A stretch of 64,000 bases of DNA. Origin: Niveispirillum cyanobacteriorum. Lineage in GTDB: Bacteria > Pseudomonadota > Alphaproteobacteria > Azospirillales > Azospirillaceae. The position numbers and the translations under genes were made by a program. The notes under the pieces were generated by a model. It saw nothing but the letters and a program-made list of their open reading frames with translations. It had not been told where the DNA came from and made no database searches. Location: contig NZ_CP025611.1 of assembly GCF_002868735.1 (NCBI RefSeq), positions 3,304,501-3,368,500 of the forward strand, given 5' to 3'. Of the stretch, positions 1 through 8,017 are shown in pieces (the stretch's first letter is position 1; each line of letters begins with the position of its first letter).

Positions 1-127
1 GAACCGCGAATATGCTGGGCAGTGGCCGGTCATCAACCGCCGCAAGGACCCGCTGCCCGACGCTGACGCCTGGAAGGGTGTGCCCGACAAGTTCGAGAAG
101 CATTTCAGCCCCAAGCCGGGCAAGTAA
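1..127 (+). CDS. fdxA: Ferredoxin FdxA, C-terminal fragment
   Basis: Only the last 41 residues are inside the window (frame begins at base 2, stop TAA at 125-127). The tail, with the segments ADAWKGVPDKFEKHF and SPKPGK, is the characteristic C-terminus of the proteobacterial FdxA-type ferredoxin (3Fe-4S/4Fe-4S), a small cytoplasmic electron carrier. The cysteine motifs that bind the clusters would lie upstream, so they cannot be checked here. In many alphaproteobacteria fdxA is directly followed by carD, as it is here. A strong hairpin follows the stop codon. Confidence 0.85.
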   Translation, partial: NREYAGQWPVINRRKDPLPDADAWKGVPDKFEKHFSPKPGK

Positions 128-135
128 GGATGTGG

Positions 136-164
136 GCGGACCACCGGTTTCCCCGGTGGTCCGC
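136..164 (+). terminator. Hairpin terminator after fdxA
   Basis: A perfect 12-bp inverted repeat (GCGGACCACCGG / CCGGTGGTCCGC) with a 5-base loop lies 9 bases after the fdxA stop. There is no T-tract directly after the stem, so it is a probable rather than a textbook intrinsic terminator. Confidence 0.6.
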
Positions 165-480
165 GCGCGCCGGCAAAAATCATTGACCGGCGGTTAAGAA
201 GTCCGCTAATGCCCATGCGATGGGCGCATGACCGACATAACGCGCTCTGCGCGGAACTTATGGCGAACAACGCGTTCCGCCTCTGTCATGTGGACGTAAC
301 ATCGACTATATTCCATCAAGCGAGGATCGGCACGACGCCCGTGATCGTGGCTTGATGTGCCGACCGCTTTCGCCATCGCAGTGTTTCGTCTGGAGTGGTC
401 CCGCCGCCCGTGCGGTCGGGGCCTCTATCATTTTTGTTCCCGTGGCGCGCAGCCCCGCGCGGAAGAAGAGAGCAACCGAT
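165..480. promoter_or_regulatory. Intergenic region upstream of carD
   Basis: About 315 bases without a convincing gene. It contains a short palindrome GCCCAT-gcg-ATGGGC at 211-225 and an A/T-richer stretch near 290-315, and ends in the purine-rich ribosome-binding site of carD (GGAAGAAGAG, about 10 bases before the ATG). The carD frame stays open upstream of 481, but the upstream part does not look like CarD sequence. The carD promoter should lie here; I could not identify -35/-10 boxes with confidence. Confidence 0.4.
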
Positions 481-981
481 ATGTCCGAAAGCCTAGATTT
501 CACCACCGGGGATCACGTTGTGTATCCGGCCCACGGCGTGGGCCAGATCATCGGGATCGAAACCCACAGCATCGCCGACATGAGCGTGACGCTGTACGCC
601 ATCCAGTTCGAAAAGGAACGGATGACGTTGAAGGTTCCCGTGGCGAAGGCCAAGGCCTCGGGCCTGCGCCGCCTGTCGACCAAGGACCGGATCAAGGCCG
701 CCATGGAGACGCTGCAGGGCCCCAGCAAGATCAAGCGCATCATGTGGAGCCGCCGCGCCCAGGAATATGAAGCGAAAATCAATTCCGGCGACCCGGTTTC
801 CATCGCGGAGGTCGTGCGCGACCTGTATCGTGGTGAGGACCAGTCCGATCAGTCCTACAGCGAACGTCAGATTTATCACGCAGCATTGGAGCGTCTGGCC
901 CGCGAGCTGGCCGTTGTCGAGAAGATCGACGAGCGCAAGGCCACCGAAAAGCTGGAAGCCGTGCTGAGCAAGGCAGCTTGA
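481..981 (+). CDS. carD: CarD family transcriptional regulator
   Basis: A 166-residue protein of the CarD/CdnL family. These bind the beta subunit of RNA polymerase through an N-terminal Tudor-like domain and stabilise open promoter complexes. The N-terminal segment GDHVVYPAHGVGQIIGIE is the family signature (residues about 10-27); the rest is the helical C-terminal DNA-contacting domain. The start at 481 is chosen because CarD homology begins there and a good Shine-Dalgarno precedes it; an in-frame start at 352 would add 43 unrelated residues. A strong terminator follows at 1042-1075, so the gene is probably monocistronic. Length is normal for alphaproteobacterial members. Confidence 0.93.
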   Translation: MSESLDFTTGDHVVYPAHGVGQIIGIETHSIADMSVTLYAIQFEKERMTLKVPVAKAKASGLRRLSTKDRIKAAMETLQGPSKIKRIMWSRRAQEYEAKINSGDPVSIAEVVRDLYRGEDQSDQSYSERQIYHAALERLARELAVVEKIDERKATEKLEAVLSKAA

Positions 982-1041
982 TCGGGGTACACCCACAAGA
1001 TCAAGCATCCCGCTGTTAAAAAATCGGGATATTTAGTATGA

Positions 1042-1075
1042 AAGGGGCGTTCACTTGTTGAACGCCCCTTTTTTT
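1042..1075 (+). terminator. Intrinsic terminator after carD
   Basis: A perfect 12-bp stem (AAGGGGCGTTCA / TGAACGCCCCTT) with a 5-base loop is followed at once by a run of seven T (1069-1075). This is a canonical rho-independent terminator for carD. Confidence 0.92.
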
Positions 1076-1128
1076 GCACCGCCGCACGCCCTACACTGGC
1101 GACGCGAAGAAGAACCTGCCGGGTCCCC

Positions 1129-1947
1129 ATGTCGGATGATCGCAAATATGCCTTGCTGGGTCGGCCACGCCGCGTGTGGGCGGTGGGGGCCATCCATGGC
1201 GAGGCGGCGCGTCTGGCGGCCCTGCATGATGATGTCGGCAAGCGCTTCCTGCCCGGTGACCGTCTGGTCTATCTGGGCAACATGATCGGCCGGGGTGCCG
1301 CCGTTCGCGAGACGATTGAGGAATTGCTGTCCTTCCGGCGCGAGATCCTGGCGCGGCGTGGCGTGGTGGCGACCGACATCGTTTATTTGCGCGGCGGGCA
1401 GGAGGAGATGTGGCAGAAGCTGTTGCAGCTTCAGTTCGCGCCTGATCCCGCCGCCGTGTTGCAGTGGATGATCGGGCAGGGGCTGGACACCACCCTGGCG
1501 GCCTATGGCGGCAATGCCCAATATGGTCTGGTGTCGGCCAAGGAAGGGGCCGTGACGCTGGCCCGCTGGACCGGGGAGCTGCGTGCCGCGATGCGCGCTG
1601 CACCGGGCCATGACAATCTGCTGAGTGCGGTGCGCCGCTGCGCCTATACCAGTGCCCCGGACGGGGCGCCGACGGAACTGCTGTTCGTCAATGCCGGCCT
1701 GGACCCGGCCAAGCCGCTGCATATGCAGGCTGACATCTTCTGGTGGGGCGGCACTTCGTTCGCCCGCATCGTGGAACCGTATAACGGCTTCCGCCGTGTC
1801 GTGCGCGGCTATGACCCGATCCATGGGCCGGGGCCGACCGTCACCGATTTCACGGCCAGCCTGGATGGCGGGGCCGGCTTCGGTGGTCGCCTCATCTGCG
1901 CCTGCTTTGCCCCTGATGGGCAGATGCTGGAACTGGCCGAAGCCTGA
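1129..1947 (+). CDS. Degenerate PPP-family phosphatase-like protein
   Basis: A 272-residue cytoplasmic protein with the layout of the PPP (serine/threonine phosphatase, calcineurin-like) fold, but with its metal motifs altered. GDxHG appears as GAIHG (residues 20-24), GDxVDRG as GNMIGRG, GNHE as GGQEE, and the later H-A-G as NAG (VNAGLDP). The order and spacing of these blocks fit the family, while the replaced Asp and His residues argue against normal two-metal phosphatase activity. It lies between carD and rpoH, 97 bases upstream of rpoH on the same strand. Family membership is inferred from the motif skeleton; substrate and role are unknown. Confidence 0.6.
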   Translation: MSDDRKYALLGRPRRVWAVGAIHGEAARLAALHDDVGKRFLPGDRLVYLGNMIGRGAAVRETIEELLSFRREILARRGVVATDIVYLRGGQEEMWQKLLQLQFAPDPAAVLQWMIGQGLDTTLAAYGGNAQYGLVSAKEGAVTLARWTGELRAAMRAAPGHDNLLSAVRRCAYTSAPDGAPTELLFVNAGLDPAKPLHMQADIFWWGGTSFARIVEPYNGFRRVVRGYDPIHGPGPTVTDFTASLDGGAGFGGRLICACFAPDGQMLELAEA

Positions 1948-2044
1948 AATATTTTCGGGCCGGTTGATCCAACCGCCAATCGCCTCCGTAACAAGGATCA
2001 AGCAAGGGCACATGCCCCCCTGATCCAGCGACGGAGAGTGACCG

Positions 2045-2932
2045 ATGGCGTCCATCGACGATCCCGAAACCCAGCGCGCCAACCTGGCTTTCATCCGCGC
2101 CTCGATGAAAGAACCGCTGCTGGCCCGTGATCACGAGTTGGATCTGGCCCGTCGCTGGCGGGAAAAGGGGGACGAGAAGGCGCTGCATGAGCTGGTGCGT
2201 TCCTACACCCGTCTGGTGATCTCTACCGCGACGCGTTTCCGCCATTACGGCATCCCCATGGGCGATCTGGTGCAGGAAGGCAATGTCGGCCTGATGCAGG
2301 CGGCGGGCCGGTTCGAGCCGGAGCGCGATGTCCGCTTCTCCACCTATGCTGCCTGGTGGATCCGGTCGGCCATGCAGGACCATATCCTGCGTAACTGGTC
2401 TATCGTGCGTACCGGCACCACGGCGGCACAGAAGTCGCTATTCTTCAACCTCCGTCGCCTGCGTGCCAAGATCGCCGACAATCCGTCGTCTGACCATCTG
2501 TCCACCGATGCGCGGCAACAGATCGCCCGCGAACTGGATATCGACGCGCGTGAGGTGGAGACGATGGAGATGCGGCTGGCCGCCTGTGACCAGTCGCTGA
2601 ATGCCACCATGGCGATGGATGGCGAAGCCGAATGGCAAGACATCCTGCCCGATAGCCGCCCCAACCCCGAGGATGTGGTGATCGGCATGCGCGACGGGCG
2701 CATGCGGTCCAAGTGGTTGGCGGAGGCGCTGGGCGAACTGTCGCCGCGCGAACGTCAGATTATCGCCGAACGCCGCCTGCGCGATGAAGGAGCGACGCTG
2801 GAAGAACTGGGCCGTGTGTTGGGCGTGTCCAAGGAACGTGTGCGCCAGCTGGAAAGCCGCGCCATGAACAAGCTGCGCGCCAGCATGATGAAGCGCGTGG
2901 CCGATGGCCGCGACCTGTTCATGGAAGCGTGA
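2045..2932 (+). CDS. rpoH: RNA polymerase sigma-32 factor (heat shock)
   Basis: A 295-residue sigma-70 family protein of the RpoH group. Region 2 is clear: DLVQEGNVGLMQAAGRFEP followed by RFSTYAAWWIRSAMQDHIL for core binding and -10 recognition. The segment QKSLFFNLRRLR (about residues 129-140) is the RpoH box that separates sigma-32 from other group 3 sigma factors. Region 4 carries a helix-turn-helix (LEELGRVLGVSKERVRQLE). It directs heat-shock genes. An AGAG-type Shine-Dalgarno precedes the ATG. It ends 7 bases from the convergent gene at 2940. Alphaproteobacteria often carry several rpoH paralogues; which one this is cannot be decided here. Confidence 0.93.
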   Translation: MASIDDPETQRANLAFIRASMKEPLLARDHELDLARRWREKGDEKALHELVRSYTRLVISTATRFRHYGIPMGDLVQEGNVGLMQAAGRFEPERDVRFSTYAAWWIRSAMQDHILRNWSIVRTGTTAAQKSLFFNLRRLRAKIADNPSSDHLSTDARQQIARELDIDAREVETMEMRLAACDQSLNATMAMDGEAEWQDILPDSRPNPEDVVIGMRDGRMRSKWLAEALGELSPRERQIIAERRLRDEGATLEELGRVLGVSKERVRQLESRAMNKLRASMMKRVADGRDLFMEA

Positions 2933-2939
2933 GGGGGCG

Positions 2940-3710
2940 TTATTCCCCCTGGCCCCCATACCAGAGGCCAATGCGGATGCTGCTGGCCCCGCTGGCCTTC
3001 AGATAGGCGGTCCAAAAATCCCGCACCCGGTTCTCCACAGGGCGGGGCAGGGCCTTGCGGCCTGGGTCATGCCCCCGGCCAAAGCCGAACATATCGACCT
3101 GCACCTGTGACAGCGGCGCCAGAAGCCGCTGATCGGTGATGATCCGCAAGTTCTTTGCGGGCGGCCCCTCTGACAGGGCCGTGTATGTCAGTACGTCTGA
3201 ATGTTCCAGAAGGTCCGAGAAGACGATCATCCGGTTCAGGCCACGCGGTTTCCACGTCTCCGCGACATTGTCGATGGTGCGTAGGATTTCGGAGCGGGGG
3301 TAGGCCTGCCTTTCCTTCAGCATGCCGATCAGCACCATGGCCAGCCGGCGTTTGAAGTCCCGGTTTTCTGCCTTGGCGATGGTCGGCTTGCAGGTGGCCA
3401 TGATCCAGTCGGTAAGGCCGCCGCCCTCGGGGCAGCCGGGCACGCATTCCTCAAACTTGCGGGCAGATGCCGCATAATCGTCGGTGATGGTTTGGACCAC
3501 CAGCCGGTCACCGGGCTTCAACTCGCCCACAAACCGGTCAAGGCCCGCAATCAGGATGTCGATATCCTGCTGATCATACTGTGTGGTGCGGTCCACCAGC
3601 AGGGCTACAGTGCCTGTGCCCAGCTTGCAGTAATCCTGTCGCGCGGCCAGCGCGGCGGGCGCCAGACCAGCCAGCAGCAGCAACAGAAGCAGGAACCGCC
3701 GCAGCCTCAT
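2940..3710 (-). CDS. Exported protein with von Willebrand A-like core
   Basis: A 256-residue protein with a clear Sec signal peptide (RLRR, seven leucines, cleavage near ALA at residue 22). After it, VALLVDRTTQYDQQDIDIL looks like the first strand and a modified MIDAS loop (D-x-T/S-x-S type) of a von Willebrand factor A fold, and MIVFSDLLEHSD resembles the later metal-binding strand. Cysteines at KFEECVPGCP could form a disulfide. Its start overlaps the stop of the upstream membrane protein by four bases (ATGA), so the two are translationally coupled. No assigned family is recognised; the vWA suggestion is inferred from fold-like motifs. Confidence 0.6.
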   Translation of the reverse strand: MRLRRFLLLLLLLAGLAPAALAARQDYCKLGTGTVALLVDRTTQYDQQDIDILIAGLDRFVGELKPGDRLVVQTITDDYAASARKFEECVPGCPEGGGLTDWIMATCKPTIAKAENRDFKRRLAMVLIGMLKERQAYPRSEILRTIDNVAETWKPRGLNRMIVFSDLLEHSDVLTYTALSEGPPAKNLRIITDQRLLAPLSQVQVDMFGFGRGHDPGRKALPRPVENRVRDFWTAYLKASGASSIRIGLWYGGQGE

Positions 3711-4987
3711 CCCCGCACCGCCCGCAGCAACTGCGCGCTGATCTGCAGGGCGGACGGGATGTCGCGCAGGCAGGCGGGCGTGCCGTCGCTGCGGGCCCGC
3801 AGATTGCCGATGCGGTAATTGATCAGCCGGTTATGGCTGTTCATGCCCAACTGGCGCAGGCTCTGTTCGTAATCGGTGCCGGCGGATTTGCGGTCGGCCT
3901 GGATGGTGGTGATGTCCTTTTCCAGCTGTTCGATCTGCCGGTTCAATGCTGCGATCATGTCGTCATATCTGCGCGTCGCCTGCATGCGCTGCTTGTTGTA
4001 GTCGCTCTCCCGGCGAGTCACGCGCTTGCGGGCCTTCTCGGCCTTGCGGGTCAGGCGTTCATAATCCGGGTGCGGGTCATGCCGCACGAAGGAGGCGACG
4101 ACGCCGACCGTCAGGATCACCAGATTGATGACCAGCAGGGTCCAGCCAGCGGAGCCCAATTCCGTGGCCGTCACCTGTGCCGCTGTGCTGGTCAGGTCGC
4201 CCTGGCGCAGCAGGTCGGCGAAGGAGCTGTTGGTATCCGCCTCCAGCAGGCGCAGGAAATGTTCGCGCACCGCCGCGATGAAATAGACCAGCGTGCCCGA
4301 CAGACCGGCCAGCACGGCGGCACCAGCGTAATAGGACAGCCGAGCCTGCATCCGTTCATGCTGGTTGGCCTGTTTCAGCCACAGGCCGATGAAATGCGCG
4401 AACAGCGCCAGCACCCCGCCAATGATCAGTGAGATGAACAGGGACAGAAGCGGCGTCTCCTGAAAGAAGAACTCGAACGCCATGCGGTTGACCGGCACCT
4501 CGGCCAGACAGACCAGCAGCATCAGGAACGGATAGGCCCAGACCATGGAGACACGCAGGGGCCGGGCCAGTTCCGCCTGTAGCTTGGCAACGGTGGCCAC
4601 GGCTTCCGACTTGCGTTCGGTCAAGTCGCGGAATTCGGGGCTGTCGGGCCCGACCTTGTGCGACAGGTCGTTCAGGGCGCGCTGTTTTTCATCCTGCAGG
4701 GTGCGGCGGCGGTTGACCAGATCCTCGTCCCGTTCCTTCAGCTTTTGCTGTTCGGCGATATCCAGTTCCGACAGATAGGTCAGGCGCGCCTTCTCATAGG
4801 CGGCGAAATCGGCCGTGACCTGGGCCAGCACCTGATCCTGTACGGGGTTCTGCGGCGCATCCAGCGGCGGAAAGCCCTTTTCTCCGTCGCGGGCCCCGCG
4901 CGTCTCATCCGCGCGGCGTTCGCTATCGCTATAGCTCAGATGCCGGCCGATATGCATGTCGGCCATCTGCTTCACCCGGTTCGCCAT
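3707..4987 (-). CDS. Coiled-coil integral membrane protein, unknown function
   Basis: A 426-residue protein with a soluble, charged, heptad-rich N-terminal part (about 50-143), four hydrophobic segments (about 148-166, 180-204, 218-240 and 278-301) and a second long coiled coil at about 308-380 rich in Arg, Glu and Gln. The ATG at 4987 has a strong GGGGGAG ribosome-binding site. It is the first gene of a two-gene operon with the exported vWA-like protein. The layout, with two cytoplasmic coiled coils around a four-helix membrane core, suggests a scaffold or mechanical role, but no characterised family was recognised. Confidence 0.65.
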   Translation of the reverse strand: MANRVKQMADMHIGRHLSYSDSERRADETRGARDGEKGFPPLDAPQNPVQDQVLAQVTADFAAYEKARLTYLSELDIAEQQKLKERDEDLVNRRRTLQDEKQRALNDLSHKVGPDSPEFRDLTERKSEAVATVAKLQAELARPLRVSMVWAYPFLMLLVCLAEVPVNRMAFEFFFQETPLLSLFISLIIGGVLALFAHFIGLWLKQANQHERMQARLSYYAGAAVLAGLSGTLVYFIAAVREHFLRLLEADTNSSFADLLRQGDLTSTAAQVTATELGSAGWTLLVINLVILTVGVVASFVRHDPHPDYERLTRKAEKARKRVTRRESDYNKQRMQATRRYDDMIAALNRQIEQLEKDITTIQADRKSAGTDYEQSLRQLGMNSHNRLINYRIGNLRARSDGTPACLRDIPSALQISAQLLRAVRG

Positions 4988-5141
4988 CCCGCTCCCCCGA
5001 AGGTCGAGGCGTGGTGCCCCTTTGATGAAAAGAGCATTTCATGTCGATTATGGGGCGGCAAGGACGGGGCCGGGCCGGAAGGGGCCATTTAAGCCGGTAT
5101 CCGGGAGGCCTTCCGCCATGATTTGGACGGATTTGGGGGCG

Positions 5142-5447
5142 TCATCCTTTCATCAAGGCGTCGATATCCCGATGCCCTTCGATGATGCGAATGATGCACA
5201 CACCGTCATCTTCATAGCGGAAGAGAATGACGTAGCCCCGATAGGCAAAACTTCGGATGCCTGGTCGAATTTCCTCGCGGGGCCGGCCCAGGGTTCCCGG
5301 CAATTCCGCTAGTTTCTTGCACTGAGCCCTCAACCGCTGAACGAAATTCAAGGCCGGCTTCGTCACGCCTGCTCTTTCGGCCAAGTAGAACAGGATATCG
5401 GAGAGGTCGCACGAAGCGGCCCTTGTATAAAATAGTCGCCGCTTAGC
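5142..5447 (-). pseudogene. ParE/RelE-type toxin, start codon apparently lost
   Basis: The frame read from 5447 down to the stop at 5142 encodes about 101 residues with ParE/RelE features: the helical start (RLFYTRAASCDLSDILFYLAE), the G-RPREEIRPGIRSF strand, YRGYVILFRYEDD and the C-terminal IIEGHRDIDALM. No ATG or GTG exists upstream of the conserved part. Codons run directly from the antitoxin stop TAG into GCT AAG CGG. Inserting one T would recreate an ATG (CTATGGCTAAG) and a classic parD-parE overlap, so a one-base deletion probably removed the toxin start. The TTG at 5384 would give an 80-residue version lacking the first helix. Confidence 0.65.
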
Positions 5448-5693
5448 CTAGAGGCCACGGGTCTGCAATTCCTTGATCCGTTCGGCAAGGACCGCGTCAA
5501 CCTCTGCCTCCGAAAGCTCACCACCTTCTGCGAGGGCGTCGTCCACGATACGGCGCAATTCGGTCAGCCGTGCTTCACGAGATTTAAGCAGGGAAAGGCC
5601 CGCCGCGACAACGGCGTCTGGGCTGTCTAACTCGCCGGAAGCGACGGCTTCGTTAATAAACCCTGCCCAGGGTCCGGTAACAGATACCTGCAT
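5448..5693 (-). CDS. ParD-type antitoxin (ribbon-helix-helix)
   Basis: An 81-residue acidic protein. The N-terminal strand MQVSVTG and the following helices (FINEAVASGELDSPDAVVAAGLSLL) match the ParD/CopG ribbon-helix-helix antitoxins that bind their own promoter and neutralise a ParE toxin. The C-terminal half is charged, as expected for the toxin-wrapping tail. The ATG at 5693 has GGAGG about 5 bases upstream. The gene ends at a TAG that replaces what appears to be a former overlap with the toxin start, so the last residues may be shortened by two compared with relatives. Confidence 0.8.
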   Translation of the reverse strand: MQVSVTGPWAGFINEAVASGELDSPDAVVAAGLSLLKSREARLTELRRIVDDALAEGGELSEAEVDAVLAERIKELQTRGL

Positions 5694-5774
5694 GATCGGC
5701 CTCCTTCGGGCACTGCCTTAGAACCGTATCATAGCATTTCCTGCCATAGGACCAAGGTCGCCGCCCACCCCCAA

Positions 5775-5811
5775 AACAAAAAGGGGAGGCCTGTTTCCAG
5801 GCCTCCCCTTT
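5775..5811 (-). terminator. Intrinsic terminator of typA
   Basis: A 14-bp perfect stem (AAAGGGGAGGCCTG / CAGGCCTCCCCTTT) with a 4-base loop. On the minus strand it is followed by TTTTTGTTTTGG, a good U-tract. It lies about 25 bases after the typA stop. Confidence 0.9.
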
Positions 5812-5836
5812 CGTCTTTTCAAACCAGAACCAGCGA

Positions 5837-7660
5837 TCAGCCGGCTTCGGCCTGACGCTCGGCGCGCTTGCGGTCGTTCGGGTCCAGCAGCTTCTTGCGC
5901 AGACGGATGGACTTCGGCGTGACTTCCACCAGTTCGTCGTCCTGGATGTAGGACAGGGCCTTTTCCAGGGACATGCGGATGGGCGGCGTCAGGACGACGG
6001 CTTCATCCTTGCTGGTGGTGCGGATGTTGGTCAGCTTCTTGCCCTTCTGGACATTCACTTCCAGGTCGTTCTCGCGGGTGTGCTCACCCACGATCATGCC
6101 CTCATAGACCTTCCAGCCGGGCTCAATCATCATCGGGCCGCGATCTTCCAGGTTCCACAGGGCATAGGCCACGGCCTCACCCTCGGCGTTGGAGATCAGC
6201 ACGCCGTTGCGGCGGCCGGGGATCGGGCCCTTGTAGGGGGCGTAATCGTGGAACAGGCGGTTGATAACGCCGGTGCCACGCGTGTCGGTCAGGAACTCGC
6301 CCTGGTAACCGATCAGGCCGCGCGAGGGGACGTGGAACACCAGACGGACCTTGCCAGCGCCCGAGGGACGCATTTCCAGCATCTCGCCCTTACGCTCGGC
6401 AATCTTCTGCACCACGACGCCGGAGAAATCCTCGTCCACGTCGACGACGACTTCCTCAATCGGCTCCAGACGCTGGCCATTGGTGTCGGTCTTCATCACC
6501 ACGCGCGGACGGCTGATCGACAGCTCGAAGCCTTCACGGCGCATGGTTTCGATCAGGATGCCCAGCTGCAACTCGCCACGGCCCGCCACTTCGAACGCGT
6601 CGGCGTTCTCGGTCTCGCGGATGCGCAGGGCGACGTTGCCTTCGGCTTCACGCAGCAGGCGGTCGCGGATCATGCGGCTGGTGACCTTGTCGCCTTCGCG
6701 ACCGGCGAGCGGGCTGTCATTGACCGAGAAGGTCATGGCCAGGGTCGGCGGATCGATCGGCTGCGCCGGCAGGGCGTTTTCAACGCTCATGTCAACGATG
6801 CTGTCGGCGACGGTGGTCTTCACCAGACCGGCGATGGCGACGATGTCACCGGCCTGCGCCTCGTCCACCGGCACGCGCTCCAGACCGCGGAAAGCCAGCA
6901 CCTTGGAGGCGCGGCCCTGCTCGATCAGCTTGCCGTCGCGGGACATGGACTTGATGGCCATGTTGGTCTTGATGCGGCCGGACTGGATACGGCCCGTCAG
7001 GATGCGGCCCAGGTACGGGTTGGCTTCCAGGGTGGTGGCCAGCATGGTGAACGGTGCATCAACGCTGTCAACCTTGGGGGCCGGCACATGGTTGACGATC
7101 AGCTCGAACAGCGGGGTCAGGTCCTTGCGCTCGTCATCCAGGCTGTTGACGGCCCAGCCGTTACGGCCCGACGCGAACAGGGTCGGGAAGTCCAGCTGCT
7201 CGTCGGTGGCATCCAGCGAGGCGAACAGGTCGAAAATCTCGTTATGCACTTCGTCGGGACGCGCATCCTGACGGTCGATCTTGTTGACGACGACCATCGG
7301 GCGCATGCCCAGCTTCAGGGCCTTGCCCAGCACGAACTTGGTCTGCGGCAGCGGCCCTTCGGCGCTGTCCACCAGCAGGCAGACGCCGTCCACCATGTTC
7401 AGGATACGCTCCACCTCGCCGCCGAAATCGGCGTGGCCCGGGGTATCGACGATGTTGATGCGGACGTCGTTCCAGACAACGGACGTGCACTTGGCCAGGA
7501 TCGTGATGCCGCGCTCACGCTCCAGGTCGTTGCTGTCCATCGCGCGCTCGGCGACCTGCTGGTTTTCACGGAAAGTGCCGGACTGCTTCAGCAGCATGTC
7601 GACGAGCGTGGTCTTGCCATGGTCGACGTGGGCGATGATGGCGATATTGCGCAATTGCAT
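5837..7660 (-). CDS. typA: Ribosome-associated GTPase TypA/BipA
   Basis: A 607-residue translational GTPase of the EF-G superfamily that binds ribosomes and helps large-subunit assembly under stress. G motifs are intact: [10 protein letters not shown] (G1), ERERGITI (G2 region), [14 protein letters not shown] (G3) and VVNKIDR (G4). The domain II/III beta barrels and the BipA-specific C-terminal domain follow, to [10 protein letters not shown]. The start at 7660 ([11 protein letters not shown]) matches the family; the frame stays open to 7735, giving 25 unlikely extra residues. Single gene with its own terminator at 5775-5811. A terminator-like hairpin also lies upstream on the same strand (7737-7796). 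Confidence 0.96.
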   Translation of the reverse strand: MQLRNIAIIAHVDHGKTTLVDMLLKQSGTFRENQQVAERAMDSNDLERERGITILAKCTSVVWNDVRINIVDTPGHADFGGEVERILNMVDGVCLLVDSAEGPLPQTKFVLGKALKLGMRPMVVVNKIDRQDARPDEVHNEIFDLFASLDATDEQLDFPTLFASGRNGWAVNSLDDERKDLTPLFELIVNHVPAPKVDSVDAPFTMLATTLEANPYLGRILTGRIQSGRIKTNMAIKSMSRDGKLIEQGRASKVLAFRGLERVPVDEAQAGDIVAIAGLVKTTVADSIVDMSVENALPAQPIDPPTLAMTFSVNDSPLAGREGDKVTSRMIRDRLLREAEGNVALRIRETENADAFEVAGRGELQLGILIETMRREGFELSISRPRVVMKTDTNGQRLEPIEEVVVDVDEDFSGVVVQKIAERKGEMLEMRPSGAGKVRLVFHVPSRGLIGYQGEFLTDTRGTGVINRLFHDYAPYKGPIPGRRNGVLISNAEGEAVAYALWNLEDRGPMMIEPGWKVYEGMIVGEHTRENDLEVNVQKGKKLTNIRTTSKDEAVVLTPPIRMSLEKALSYIQDDELVEVTPKSIRLRKKLLDPNDRKRAERQAEAG

Positions 7661-8017
7661 GGGTACGGTCCTGCGTGCCTGGTGCTGGTCGCGCGCCGCC
7701 CAATGACTATGTCCGCCGGATCGGGGTTCGCGCATGAAAAACGCCCGGCCACCCTGTCAGCGTTCGATTGAGGAACGGGAACAAGGGTGGCCGGGCTGTT
7801 TCGCGGCGCAATATAATCGTTTCGCACCGGCTTCGGTAGGGTGCAGAAGGTGGGGCTGCCCTGCGTTTCGTCGGATCGCGGTTAACGTTCCATCAAGGGG
7901 TTGGCGAAAAGGGAAGGCTGTGAGCCTGCCCCTTGGCCTAACACCAAAGCGCCTGTGCCTTACCCCTGGAAAGCCGCCCCCGGCCCATGCCACCATGGCG
8001 GCAACCGGGGGAGGATA
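7661..8017. promoter_or_regulatory. Divergent typA / tamA intergenic region
   Basis: About 357 bases between divergently transcribed typA and tamA. It must hold both promoters. The clear structural element is the hairpin at 7737-7796 oriented toward typA. Nearer tamA, the segment 8007-8013 (GGGGGAG) is its ribosome-binding site. No convincing small gene or RNA family was recognised. Confidence 0.45.
7737..7796 (-). terminator. Terminator-like hairpin in the typA leader
   Basis: A perfect 13-bp inverted repeat (GCCCGGCCACCCT at 7743-7755, its complement at 7784-7796) with an inner stem CGTTC / GAACG. Read on the minus strand it is followed by CGTTTTTC, so it has the form of an intrinsic terminator pointing at typA, about 77 bases before its ATG. 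No gene lies upstream on that strand, so it could be an attenuator or the 3' end of a small RNA. Confidence 0.6.

Noticed and set aside
6080-7771. 563-codon plus-strand frame opposite typA
   Set aside because: Composition is His/Gln/Gly/Asp-rich and low in complexity, without motifs, and typA on the other strand is unambiguous.
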